64,000 nucleotides of DNA, from positions 1-64,000 of the forward strand of contig CAVZKV010000027.1 in assembly GCA_963775835.1 (NCBI GenBank). The letters run 5' to 3'. How positions within the stretch are numbered: position 1 is the first letter of the stretch; each line of letters starts with the position of its first letter. Under the pieces are notes generated by a model. The model was not told the origin of the DNA and searched no databases. It worked only from the letters and a program-made list of their open reading frames with translations. Of this stretch, positions 1-8,918 are shown in pieces. This stretch comes from AWTP1-13 sp963775835 (GTDB lineage: Bacteria > Pseudomonadota > Alphaproteobacteria > Rhizobiales > Hyphomicrobiaceae). A program made the translations under genes and the position numbers.

Positions 1-2
1 TC

Positions 3-503
3 AATCAGATGGATAGCCTCACGGGCGAGTTCGTACAAACGAGTGCCGGCGGCAGCCGGCTTCGCGGCAAATTCTACGTGAAGCGCCCCGGACGCTTTCG
101 GTTCGACTACGCCCGGCCAAGCAGGCTCGTGATCGTCTCGGACGGTCGGTACGTCGCCATCCAGGATCATGACCTGAAGACAGACGACCGCTGGGAGCTA
201 GATCAGACCCCCTTTGGAGCTCTGCTCCGGCAAGATGTGAATTTGCTCAGGGACGCGCGCTTCTTCGACGTTCAGGAAACGGAGGACACCATTATTATCG
301 CCTTCGAAGACAAGAACCAGCAGGCTCCGGGACCTCTGAAGGTGTTCTTGGCAAAGAAACCAACGCTTGAACTAAGAAAATGGATGACCAAGGACTTGCG
401 GGGTCTCGACACACTAATGGAGCTGAGCAATGTTGCCCGCACTGACGACTTCGGGCCTGACTTGTTCAAGCCAGCACCCGTGGTGCTTGATCGGTTGCGC
501 TAA
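3..503 (+). CDS. LolA-like outer-membrane lipoprotein carrier, 5' truncated by the window edge
   Basis: The reading frame is already open at the first bases, so the N-terminus and signal peptide lie outside the window; the ATG at base 9 is internal. The visible part begins with the typical LolA opening (SLTGEFVQ), followed by the GKFYVKRPGRFRFDY strand and YVAIQDHDLKT, which match the convex beta-sheet of LolA/LolB proteins. LolA carries lipoproteins across the periplasm from LolCDE to LolB. The remaining 164 residues cover nearly the whole mature domain and end normally at a TAA. No lol partner genes are visible. The family call is fairly secure; the exact role (LolA or a LolA-like paralogue) is inferred. 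Confidence 0.8.
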   Translation, partial: NQMDSLTGEFVQTSAGGSRLRGKFYVKRPGRFRFDYARPSRLVIVSDGRYVAIQDHDLKTDDRWELDQTPFGALLRQDVNLLRDARFFDVQETEDTIIIAFEDKNQQAPGPLKVFLAKKPTLELRKWMTKDLRGLDTLMELSNVARTDDFGPDLFKPAPVVLDRLR

Positions 504-577
504 CGCGTGCTGTGTCGTTTCTGGAGGCACGCGCGGATAGAGCCGTGCTTCCGGGCTAGACCCAAGGGGTCATCGCA

Positions 578-793
578 ATGCGCACCCATCAGAACAAATC
601 CAGTCGCCACCTGGGCTTCGACATCGGCAAGAACACTTTACACCTCGTCGGTCTCGACGGGCGCGGCGCCATCGTGCTGCGTCGGCTCGCCACGGCGCCG
701 GCTGGTGTCGTCCTGGTGGCCGGCTGTGGCTCGCACCACATCGCCCGCCAGATCCGAGCACTTGGGCATGACGTTCGCCTGATCCCAGCGTCG
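578..793 (+). pseudogene. IS110-family transposase, N-terminal remnant
   Basis: The first 70 or so codons match the start of IS110/IS1111-type DEDD transposases: GFDIGKNTLHLVGLD contains the first catalytic Asp, and SHHIARQIRALGHDVRLIP is the second conserved block. The segment between the blocks is shorter than in intact members and its order is disturbed (RRLATAPAGVVLV), so it carries internal deletions. After IPAS, near base 793, the similarity stops abruptly and the sequence becomes the reverse strand of a tyrosine recombinase remnant. No transposition activity is possible. The identification rests on motif recognition. Confidence 0.75.
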
Positions 794-1103
794 TTAGGCT
801 GCCGTGTCGGCCGTCGGCTCAAAGCGAGCGGGCCTGCCGGACTTCCTCTGACTGAAATTGGCTCTGTCAATCGCATAGCCGTTGGGCGCCACATCATCGA
901 CGCGCAGTGCAACGAGGTCACAGCCACGCAATTTGCTGTCAATGGCGAGATTGAACAAGGCCAAGTCGCGCGTGCGTTTCTCCAGATCCAGCTTGGCGTA
1001 TCGCCCGCACGTGACTGGGCCGCAAGGGAGCCTTTGGGCCGGTGATCTTCCCCTTAATCCGGGCGGGCCGAGGGACGCAGGCAGTGGAGTTGGTTTCGGT
1101 CAT
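794..1103 (-). pseudogene. Tyrosine recombinase (phage-type integrase) remnant with frameshift
   Basis: Read leftward from the ATG at 1103, the frame gives MTETNS and then GPKAPLRPSHVRAIR. It must shift by one base step (about two bases missing after AIR) to continue as KLDLEKRTRDLALFNLAID, SKLRGCDLVAL and VDDVAPNGYAIDRAN, ending at a TAA at 794-796. This order is typical of the short integrase/recombinase family common in proteobacteria (PLRPxHVxAIR, then RDLALFNLAIDSKLRGCDL). The fragment stops before the C-terminal half that carries the other catalytic Arg, His and Tyr residues. Its end abuts the IS110 remnant on the opposite strand, suggesting one mobile element landed in or recombined with the other. 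Confidence 0.75.
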
Positions 1104-1338
1104 GGTCGGTCTCCCTTCGTTGCGAGACCCGCCAGCATGCGCCTCCGACCTCACGACCCATGCAGAGTAAGTCAGCTAATCGATCATAGTGTCATAACAT
1201 GGTTACCCACGATAGCCGCCGACGTCGCGGCGTGACCCCAACTGAGACATCGGGTTGCCCCGGTCCTGATTGCTGTCCGCGGCACAAGACCGACGGCGCC
1301 CTGGCGGTAACTCTTCTTCTTTGCTGGCGGGTTCGCGG

Positions 1339-2505
1339 TCAGGCCGTTCTCATCCAGGTGGCCAACCGTGTCGCGGCCTCCTCGAGCTGATGCAGGTCCC
1401 GGTGGAAACACAGCCTAAAAAAGACTTCGCCGCCTTCGCCGAATGCTGTCCCTGGAGCCAGGCCGACGTTAGCCTTATCGACGATCTCGAAGGCCGCCTT
1501 GCGTGAGTCCTTTACACCTTCTACCGAGAAAAAGAGGTAGAAGGCGCCCTGCGGCCGGCTGACGCGAGCACGGCTTGCCGCGCCGAGAATACCGCAAACG
1601 AGGTCGCGCGCTTGTCTCGCGCGCTCGATTTGCGAAACAAGAAAGCTGTCACCGTAATCCAGCGCGGCGACACCGCCACGCTGCATGAACTGGGCGACGC
1701 CGGACGTCGAATACTGGATTAGGTTCTCAAATGTTTGCTGCAGTGAAGGGTGCACACGCAGCCAGCCCATGCGCCAGCCGGTCATAGCCCAGTTCTTGGA
1801 GAACGTATTCACAAAAAAGATGCGGTCTTCTGCATCGACGATGTCCATAAAGGACGGGGCGCGGCGACCACCGTAGAAGAACAGGGCATAGATCTCATCG
1901 GCTATGATCCAGAGATGGTGACGTCGGGCGAGATCGAGGATTGCTTTCAACGTTTCCCGGTCTGCGGTCCACCCCGTCGGGTTGGACGGGCTGTTGACAA
2001 AAATGGCCGTGGTCCGCGGTGTAATCGCGGCTTCAACCTTGTCGACATCGCAGGACCAGCCATTGTCAGAATGGTCCAGAGGGACGGCGATAGGCGTGGC
2101 GCCGGCGATGCCGGCGGCGGCTGCGAAATTGGGCCAGGCGGGCGAGAGATAGACGATTTCATCGCCGGCCCCGGACGTAGCCTGCAGCGCCAGCTAAATC
2201 GCCTGCATGCCCCCGCCGGTAACGAGGAACTCGTCCTCTGCAAACTGCCTGTCGAAATGGCGCACGTGATAGCGCGCCAATGCCTGGCGCAAATCGGGAA
2301 TTCCGCGCTGCCAGGTGTAGAAAGTCTCTCCTGCACCGAGTGCCCGATTGGTGGCGTCCACAATGAAACTGGGTGTGGGCAGGTCCCCTTCCCCGACCCA
2401 GAGGGGGATAAGTCCTGGTCTCTCGCGACCGTAACTGGCGACGGCCACGATGCCGCTTTCCGGCGCATGCCGGGCATCGGCGCGTATATCTTCGAGCAGG
2501 GTCAT
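1339..2505 (-). pseudogene. Class I PLP-dependent aminotransferase interrupted by one amber codon
   Basis: From ATG 2505 the frame encodes a 388-codon fold type I aminotransferase with only one defect: TAG at 2194-2196 (codon 104), where a Gln codon (CAG) is expected after GGGMQAI. Downstream the same frame continues without a shift: DEIVYLSPAWPNF, the NSPSNPTGW loop, IIADEIYALF, and the PLP lysine in FSKNWAMTGWR (about codon 237). The 5' part has PLWVGEGDLPTP and FYTWQRGIPDLR. Related enzymes include aspartate/aromatic aminotransferases; the substrate cannot be told. One C-to-T change explains the stop, so the inactivation is recent, or the codon is read through or is a sequence error. No operon partner is visible. 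Confidence 0.85.
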
Positions 2506-2556
2506 ACAGTTGAGCACTACCAGATTACGGTATCCCTGTAGATAGCCAGGGACGCA

Positions 2557-2736
2557 ATGCTCGGCAAGTTTTGGCCCATCGCGGCCTTGGGCCGGCCGAT
2601 CGACATCGTGCCTGGAATTGAGCGTATTGCGGAGGAAGGCGAGCGTTCGCCGGAGCTGTGCGCGACGGCGGCCCTTGATCCGGTTCAGACAGCTGCAGCC
2701 ATCCTTGCGACACAACATTTTTCCTCCAAATCGTGA
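2557..2736 (+). other. Possible 59-codon gene remnant in the 2506-3002 gap
   Basis: The 497 bases between the aminotransferase and the bicupin gene hold no clear gene. One short frame (ATG 2557 to TGA 2736) has protein-like composition, including LGRPIDIVPGIERIAEEGE and ATAALDPVQTAAAILATQ, and looks like the tail of a larger gene cut off by a stop just upstream. I do not recognise the family. The rest of the gap shows nothing identifiable. Confidence 0.25.
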
Positions 2737-3045
2737 CGGCACTGGCCCGATCGGATTGGTGCCGGCGAACTGGTCCTCGGATCGCCGCGGAAGGTGTGAC
2801 GTACTTTAGGGAGATTCGCTCGGACCTCTGGCTAGTCCGGGTTTGTGATACAGCGCACAGCGCCCCGAACTCGTCCGTCTACGCTCATCGCGACCGCTCG
2901 ATCGGCAGCATGTGCGGGGAAGCATTGACTGATGTTCGAGACAATTAGGCACAGCTTGCGACCGTCGGGCCCGGCTCTCATTGCTTTGTAGGAGACACAG
3001 TCATGACTGACACGAATCGTCGCGCATTTTTAGGGGGACTGGTTC

Positions 3046-4182
3046 TTGCAACGGGAGGCCTTGCCGCCTCACAATCCCGGCAATGACGGACACGCCCTGG
3101 GCTATGATGTGGCACCAGCGTCAGACCATATGGCGTTGGTCCCCCGGCGTACGGGAGATCCCGTGACCTTCAGCACTTCGCTCGACAAGTCCCCGATCAA
3201 GGCCACGTCGGGTGGCTGGGCTCGCGACATCACCAGCAAGTCTCTCCCCGTTGCTACCAGCATCGCCGGAGCGCACCTCTATCTCAACCCCGGCGGGGTT
3301 CGCGAGATGCACTGGCACAATTCGGCGGAGTGGGCCTACATCTTGACCGGCCACTGTCAGGTGACGGTTGTCGACCCGCAAGGCGAAACCGAGGTCGCAA
3401 ACTACGCTGCGGGAGACCTTTGGTATTTTCCAAAGGCGCATGCGCACGCAATCCAGACACTAGGAACTGAGGCTTGTCATGCAATCCTCGCGTTCGACGA
3501 TGGTTTGTATGCAGATCACGGAACATTTGGCCTGAGTGATTGGCTCAGCAGGTTGGATCCGGCTCTACTCTCACAAGCACTTGGTCTACCGAAGGACATC
3601 ACAACCACGATCCCGACGGGTGAAGTTTACATCAAGCAAGGAGAGGTGATCGCGCGTGAGAGTGCAAAGGCCAAAGCCACGCAAGTGCTCGATCAGTCGC
3701 GAACGCATCGCCATCGGCTGATGGCCCAGAATCCTCGGGTCAGATCGTCCGGTGGAACCCTTCACGTCGCATCGGCACACGAATATCCAATATCGACAAC
3801 CTTCACCGCGGTAGTTACCAGGCTAAACCCAGGCGCCGTGCACGCGCCGCATTGGCACCCCAATGCCAACGAGTGGCACTATGTTGCAAAAGGACGCACG
3901 CGCGTGACCCTCTTTGCAACGGACAAGCGAATGGCAGTTACGGAACTCTCGGTCGGGGATTGCGCCTATATCCCGACTGGATGCGGGCATACCGTGGAAA
4001 ATATCGGTTCCTCCGAATGTGAGATTGTCGGTGTTCTCGACAGTGGTACGTATTCGGAGGCGTTGTTGTCGGATTGGTTGACTCAGGTGCCTCGCCAGCT
4101 GCTGGCCAACAACCTTGGTCTGCCGGAAAAAGTGTTCGAAACGATTACGAAGAGAAAGTCGGCCATTATTGCGATGAGCTGA
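3046..4182 (+). CDS. Bicupin, oxalate decarboxylase-like; Tat signal is out of frame
   Basis: Two cupin domains are present. The first has PGGVREMHWHNSAEWAYIL and a distal His in KAHAHAIQ. The second has PGAVHAPHWHPNANEWHYV and TGCGHTVEN. Each therefore keeps the HxH...E...H manganese set of oxalate decarboxylases. The decarboxylase lid sequence (SENST in Bacillus OxdC) reads ADHGT here, so oxalate decarboxylase activity is doubtful. An ATG at 3003 with a good ribosome site (GGAG at about 2990) begins a twin-arginine signal (NRRAFLGGL) but runs to a TGA at about 3086 in a different frame. A single-base indel near 3060-3085 would join it to this frame. The given start is the TTG at 3046; ATG 3127 is an alternative. 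Without repair the protein would stay in the cytoplasm. Confidence 0.8.
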   Translation: MQREALPPHNPGNDGHALGYDVAPASDHMALVPRRTGDPVTFSTSLDKSPIKATSGGWARDITSKSLPVATSIAGAHLYLNPGGVREMHWHNSAEWAYILTGHCQVTVVDPQGETEVANYAAGDLWYFPKAHAHAIQTLGTEACHAILAFDDGLYADHGTFGLSDWLSRLDPALLSQALGLPKDITTTIPTGEVYIKQGEVIARESAKAKATQVLDQSRTHRHRLMAQNPRVRSSGGTLHVASAHEYPISTTFTAVVTRLNPGAVHAPHWHPNANEWHYVAKGRTRVTLFATDKRMAVTELSVGDCAYIPTGCGHTVENIGSSECEIVGVLDSGTYSEALLSDWLTQVPRQLLANNLGLPEKVFETITKRKSAIIAMS

Positions 4183-4390
4183 GCGTTCCAATCGGTGCTT
4201 TCCAAAGTCCATGGGTGCCTTCGGTCAAGGGCAAAGGTGTCAACAGTGCCTCAGCGGCGAGGCCGTGGACCGGCCGGAAAAGGTTACTGTTGGGCATGGT
4301 CACCAGATCGCGATTGGCCGGACTTGTGGCTGCCGCGGGCGCCCACGGGACGTTCTATGGCTAAGAAGGAAACGAGGGAGGAATGTGACC

Positions 4391-4797
4391 ATGAGCAAAC
4401 GGTTCATTGTCATGACTACGCTCTTGCTGCCGGGATTGCCGTTGGCCTCTGCTGGTCCAATCTGATCAACGCGCAACCTGCTGCCTATTCGACGAAGCAA
4501 GTCTTCATGACGGATCTAGTGAATCTCCCGGGCCAAGAAGTCTTAATCTTCAGCTCCGATTGGCAGCCGGGATTCAAATTGCCTTTGCACATCCATCCGG
4601 ATGGTCATGGGTTCGTTTTCGTAATCGAAGGTGAGCAGACTTTCGAGGTCGAGGGAACAGGTACCAAGATCGTAACGGCGGGCGGGGTGTTCCGGCGCAA
4701 GGTCGCGGACAACGACCCTACTGTCGACGCTCAAGAGCCTAGCAGCATGAGCCGAGCCCACTGCTGGTCACTCAGGGAGCCCGTTTTCGCACCCTAG
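4391..4797 (+). pseudogene. Small exported cupin protein, frameshifted at both ends
   Basis: ATG 4391, preceded by a GGGAGG site, starts a signal peptide (MSKRFIVMTTLL) that falls out of frame within about 15 codons. The neighbouring frame continues it as LAAGIAVGL, then SNLINAQPAAYSTKQVFMTD, and a cupin core with LPLHIHPDGHGFVFVIEGEQ and a TKIVTAGGVF strand. After GGVF the frame goes wrong again; a third frame resumes near the end with EPSPLLVTQ. At least two indels are needed to restore a single-domain cupin of about 130 residues. Function is unknown. It lies just behind the bicupin gene on the same strand and may have been co-transcribed with it. Confidence 0.7.
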
Positions 4798-5009
4798 AAC
4801 GGCAATTCAAATACCGTCTGCCAGTTATCGTCAGCAACGATTATCCCCCCACGGCTGGCGGACGCCCCGTTCAAGGATGCCCCATTCGCGATCTGTTGCA
4901 CGCGGTCTGCTGCCTCCACTTCAGCGTCCACAGTATCAGCGAGTTCGATGCCTTCATGGTCGAGTATGGTGATCTGGCCACGTCTGACGTGGAAGTAATA
5001 GCGAGGCAT
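4794..5009 (-). CDS. DUF6894 family small protein
   Basis: A 71-residue protein starting MPRYYFHVRRGQ, with DHEGIELADTVDAEVEAA and a C-terminal NWQTVFELPF. This pattern (MPRYYFHvrdG, D-x-EG-x-EL, Val/Phe-rich end) is that of the DUF6894 family, common in Bradyrhizobium and relatives and of unknown function. The ATG has a well placed GGGAGG about six bases upstream. The gene is intact while most neighbours are broken. It converges with the broken cupin gene and its 3' end touches it. Confidence 0.75.
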   Translation of the reverse strand: MPRYYFHVRRGQITILDHEGIELADTVDAEVEAADRVQQIANGASLNGASASRGGIIVADDNWQTVFELPF

Positions 5010-5237
5010 GCAAGCCTCCCACTATGTCTCCGATATGAGGGATGCAGAGCGCCTATAACGGCGCGTCGCGGCCACCTTGAGTTAGTGCCGCATTAATATC
5101 TCAAAGTGCGCTATCGTACAGTATTCCAAAGGAATTGTCCAAACCCGAACAAACCCCTTGATCGCAGGGGGTGGCAAGCCGATTTGCCAGCTAAGCCTTC
5201 AAGGACTGATCACGGCGCGTGCGGATAATCCAGCGCA

Positions 5238-5486
5238 TCAACAAGTTTGCGTTGGAGGAGATCGGTCCCATCCGGGCTCGAAGAGATAGAAGCCGGTCAT
5301 TTCTACCTGGCGCACCGCGTATCGCAAATACGCGGTGTCCCACCGTGGCGGAAGCCTACGTGTGTCGATCGCCTCCACGAACAGCCAAACTGTTGCTGAA
5401 GTGATGGGCGGGATGTTGCGGCCGGTCACGTCGACCGTGAGCGCGCGGTTGTCCGTTCTTTCGTCGCGGAAAAGATAGATGATCAC
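5238..5486 (-). CDS. Small protein of unknown function, paralogue of the gene at 15,615
   Basis: From a GTG at 5486 the frame gives 82 residues beginning VIIYLFRDERTDNRALTVDV, then TGRNIPP, WLFVEAIDT, LPPRWDTAY and GFYLFEPG. The open frame extends upstream to 5699, but that part has no protein-like character, so the GTG start is preferred. The protein at 15,615-15,881 shows the same order of conserved blocks (YLF, RALT-DVT-RN-P, W-FV, PP, RQ, GYYI/GFYLF). I do not know a function for this family. It lies about 230 bases from the DUF6894 gene on the same strand. Confidence 0.5.
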   Translation of the reverse strand: MIIYLFRDERTDNRALTVDVTGRNIPPITSATVWLFVEAIDTRRLPPRWDTAYLRYAVRQVEMTGFYLFEPGWDRSPPTQTC

Positions 5487-5724
5487 CTGCCGACGTCCCC
5501 AAATGACGCAGAAAGGTGAGAGCGGCCGAGAAAGTAAGCACCTGCCGCCCTCGCTTTGGTTCGCAGTAATGGCGGACCTACGGCAACCCGAGCGCGTGCA
5601 AGCTAGTGAGTCGCCGCTCGAAGTCGATGGCTGAGTTTGTACGATATCATACATAGCGAGATTGCGTTGCGTGAAGGTTGCGCGGGAGACACGTGGCATA
5701 GAGTTCAGTTAACGGGGTTTTCCC

Positions 5725-6050
5725 TTACCCCAAAGCGGCTCCAAATCGCGACATTGTGTATTGTAAATGCTCCGGAAGCTGAACATCGTCGCAGCGCGTA
5801 CGGCGGCTCGTTTCCCAACTTCGAGCCTCTCGCCGTTTGCCAACTGGCCTTCGGAATCTCTGAGGGCCGTTTTCTTTTCCGCGCCTAACAAGCGTCGCTG
5901 TATTCCGCGCCTTCGAAAAAAAGCGCACATCGCTGCCGTCCTTGAAGACCTGGAAGCGGAAGCCGTCCCACTTGGCCACTTGGGCTCGTGCAACCAATGG
6001 GCGGACGGCCGAGGAGGGACGCGGGGACGGACAAACGCGAGACCGTGACA
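5725..6050 (-). pseudogene. ATP-dependent DNA ligase remnant with many frameshifts
   Basis: Three frames on the minus strand together spell the adenylation-domain start of an ATP-dependent DNA ligase: WLHEPKW in one frame, AKWDGFRFQVFKDGSDVRF in the next (the KxDG motif with the AMP-accepting lysine), then GAEYSD, and weaker traces of the following helix. At least three indels separate the pieces. Intact ligases of the LigD/LigC type are several hundred residues; fewer than 110 codons remain. This is a dead fragment. The call rests on the KWDGFR block and its correct flanks. Confidence 0.65.
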
Positions 6051-6336
6051 AGGGCCCAATGATTTGGGGGAAAATGCTGCAAAAATCCGCGTGGGGTGCG
6101 CTACCTATACGGGTTACTTCTTCGTCGCCGGTGTCGCTCTTTGGCCGGTGGGAACGTTATCCTACGCTGTCGTGGCACGCCGGTGTTTTCACGACCAAGA
6201 CCCGCAGCAGATTAGACAACGTGCGCAACTGGAATTTTCGCCGAAGTTTGCCAGTTCGCAATGCGACTGCGGGTGCAGGCTGCTCCTCGCGAACTTGTCG
6301 CTGATAAGACGCGATGTGCGCTACTCGCGCAACCTG

Positions 6337-6540
6337 ACGTAGTTGAATGAGCTGAGTTGCAGCCTCGACGAGCTGCTCCTGGGTGAAGGGCTTGGTCAGC
6401 ATTGAAGACTGACCGAAACTTTCCGGTAGCGCTTCACGACCGTACCCCGTCACAAATACGAAGGGGATGTTGCGGCGCGCCAACGCCGCTGCAATGTGAC
6501 CGGCCGCGCAAATTGGCATCGAGCAAGACCGTGACGCATG
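6337..6540 (-). pseudogene. Response regulator receiver domain, truncated remnant
   Basis: The segment reads VTVLLDANLRG (phospho-acceptor Asp) in one frame, then after a shift IAAALARRNIPFVFVTGYG with the conserved Thr, and LTKPFTQEQLVEA with the conserved Lys. That is the second half of a CheY-like domain of the FixJ/single-domain type common in rhizobia. The first half is missing: at about 6540 it joins a methyltransferase fragment. The open frame runs on to 6157 without further recognisable sequence. Confidence 0.65.
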
Positions 6541-6745
6541 GTCCATCCCGGCGAGGAGCCAGGCCGTTGCGACGCCGGTGCCGGTCCCAAGCTCGAGAAA
6601 TCGGCCGGCTGGCTTGGATGCGGCGAGTGTTCGTAAGAACAATCCGGTCCCGCGGCTCGGAGGGCATTGAGAAGGCAACGTCGGTCGTCTCGCGGAGCAT
6701 AGCCTCGAGCGCTGTCGATCGATCGAAGATGAAACAATCGTTCAC
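6541..6745 (-). pseudogene. Class I SAM-dependent methyltransferase, N-terminal remnant
   Basis: A GTG near 6745 starts FDRSTALEAMLRETTDVAF and SMPSEPR. A one-base shift then gives TGLFLRTLAASKPAGRFLEL and GTGTGVATAWLLAGMD, where ELGTGTG is the SAM-binding motif I of class I methyltransferases. After GMD the sequence switches to a response regulator, so everything after motif I is lost. The remnant is inactive. The open frame crossing the junction (6157-6678) is a chance fusion, not a real two-domain gene. Confidence 0.65.
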
Positions 6746-7123
6746 TTCCTGGCACTCGCCAACCTGCTCAAGGAATGCCAAGAAACACCCCGAAGCAGAA
6801 CGCAAAGTTCTGGACCGCAGGGCAAGGCTCTGCTCGAGGCCACGATCCTAAACGTGTTGGCGCACCGAATTTTAATGTTGAGCGCAACCGTAGATTCGGG
6901 GCCACACCTTAGCGGTTCTTCGCCCTGCAGCTATCTCCGAAGCTGGCACGGAGCCGGAATAGCAGTGCGTCTGCTCTGACCCTGAGTGTTGGGGGGCAAC
7001 CGGACCAATACTGACCGTCGCTAAAACGGTGCTGTTGACCCCGAGGGGACTCGGCCGCAAGCGGGTCTTGCAACGCAGCATTTGCTGGTCGGTGGAGACC
7101 AGTTAAACGTGACCCCGGCCGGC
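6746..7123. other. Gap without a recognisable gene
   Basis: About 380 bases between the methyltransferase remnant and the broken ABC binding-protein gene. Short open frames exist on both strands, but none has a ribosome site or recognisable protein sequence. Probably debris of the same decay. Confidence 0.4.
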
Positions 7124-8477
7124 TTAGCGACGCAGGCCCTCGAGTTCCCCTTTCGCCCAATCGATCACCTGCTTCACAGTGTAACCGGACACTACGCGTG
7201 CCACCATCCCCGGGATCATGTAGCGGCTCCAGATCTGCACCCCAATGTCTGGCGGCCCGCTCGAGCCGACGATGTAGTACTCGGCATCATGGTGGGGGCG
7301 CACAGGATAATTATAGATCGTGCCTTTCGGCGGCTCAATTTCGGCCCAGACCGGCAGATCCGCCATCGATAAAAATGGTGGGATGTCATAGCCCGCCGCC
7401 GGAATGCTAAGCTTGGTGACGATGTCGCGCTGGCTGAGGAACGTCATCAGGTCTTTTGCCGCCGACTTATTCTGTGCCCATTGCCAAATGCCCCAGAAAT
7501 AGGGGCGATGAGGCACAAGTCGACCCATCTTGCCCCTGGGATTTGGAAAGTGCCAGGTGTCGGCTGCGATAGCAGGCGCATCACGCTTGGCCACGGCCCA
7601 GGCACTGGGCGGGTTCCAGATTAGGGCCGCCGAGCCTGCAACGAAGGCCTTATTGTTGGACGCGTCATCGTAGGAGACGGTGTTGGGGGGCAAGTAGGGG
7701 ACGAAACGTTTGACATAATCGAGCACCTCGCGGACCGGATCAGAATCGACGGTGACGTTGCCCTTGCCATCCACGAGATGCGCCCCGAACGCCCCGAACG
7801 TCGCGCCCCAGGTCTGGTTCGCGTCCGTGCTATTGGCTCCGCAGCCAAGCGCGAACAGGTGGCCCGCCTTGTGACACTGCTCCGGCCATTTTCAGCTGCT
7901 TTTCGTACGTCCACTCGGCCGCACCTTTGGTTTTCACGTCGTTGGCCGGGTACCACTCGGTCACATCCTCGCCCGTAAAATTTTTGATCATGGAGATGCG
8001 TGCGCACGGCGGCAGGGGAGCCGAGCCCCAGGCGACCGGCACGCCCAACCATTTCCCGTCCGACTTGCCAAGATACTCCACGGCCTCGCTCACCGGCCCG
8101 TACTGATTGATCAGCCCAGCCATGACGTCGTTCACGGGCGTCAGCTTGTTGCCATACTGCTGGGCATTCCATTGGTCGAAAGCAAGGATGTCGTGCCCGC
8201 TCCCCGCCTGCGCCTCTGCTGCCTGCGTGAGAATTATCTTGTTGCCGGCGGAGGGAATGAAGTCGATCGTTACGTCAACCTTGTTCTTGGCTGCCCATTC
8301 GTCGACCAGCCCCCTCAGCACTGGATTGGCCGCCGGTACCCAGTGATCCCAGATGCCCATCGTCAGCTTGCCAGCGGCGGCGGCTGTCTGAACATGCACC
8401 AGCGGCAGGGTCGTGCTGACAGCGCCAGCCGTGACCTTCAGCGCTTGGCGACGGGTGATCCGATGGACACGTGTCAT
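7124..8477 (-). pseudogene. ABC transporter extracellular solute-binding protein (family 1), one frameshift
   Basis: Start ATG 8477 follows GGGAGGAGC and opens with a twin-arginine-like signal (HRITRRQALKVTAG, cleavage around AAAAG). The first frame runs through MGIWDHWVPAANP, KIILTQAAEAQAGSGHDIL and WLGVPVAWGS to KMAGAVSQ. One extra G near 7888 shifts the frame; reading GAGCAG restores EQCHKAGHLFALGCG, then WGATFGAFGAHLVDGKGN and the rest to the TGA at 7124, including VAGSAALIWNPPSAW. The restored protein of about 450 residues is a full-length periplasmic binding protein for sugar-like or polyol-like substrates. No permease or ATPase genes sit beside it, so it would depend on partners elsewhere. 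The single homopolymer-adjacent indel could be a sequence error. Confidence 0.85.
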
Positions 8478-8918
8478 GGGTTGCTCCTCCCTCTTATGCG
8501 CACTTTTCACCTATATTTTTTGAGCTGAATTTCTGATGCCTCTGGCACCCTCGATGCGTATTTGAGGCTCGCCGGGCAATATACTGGCTTTGGCCGGCTC
8601 TTGTCCCGTTCTGTGTGAAGCTATTTGTTTGCAGAACACGGCCTTGGCGCGTCAGCTTTTGGATGGGGACCCAAATCCGGTCTCCTTCTGAAAATGCACC
8701 TCTGAACATGAGCTTTACGCGCCCGCGCCCTCTGTCCGCGCCATGCCCGATGCTGGCGCAATCCAGTGACCAACGTCGACGCCTGCAAGTATGGCACGTT
8801 TTTCACGGTGGGGCACGGGCACCCGCGTCCGGTTACTGAGTAACATTGACCGTGCCAAAAACCTTGGCGGTACGGAGCAATTGACCACGAAAGAGAAGGA
8901 CTAGCGAACCCGCCCCCC
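8478..8918. other. Gap upstream of the binding-protein gene
   Basis: About 440 bases. It should contain the promoter of the leftward binding-protein gene near 8,480-8,560. The rest shows no supported gene; short frames on both strands lack ribosome sites and recognisable motifs. Confidence 0.4.

Noticed and set aside
6157..6678. Open frame looking like a methyltransferase-response regulator fusion
   Set aside because: The two halves belong to different families and the true frames change at about 6,540. It is a join of two truncated genes.
7778..7978. Rightward open frame within the ABC binding-protein gene
   Set aside because: It is the shadow of the frameshifted binding-protein gene on the other strand.
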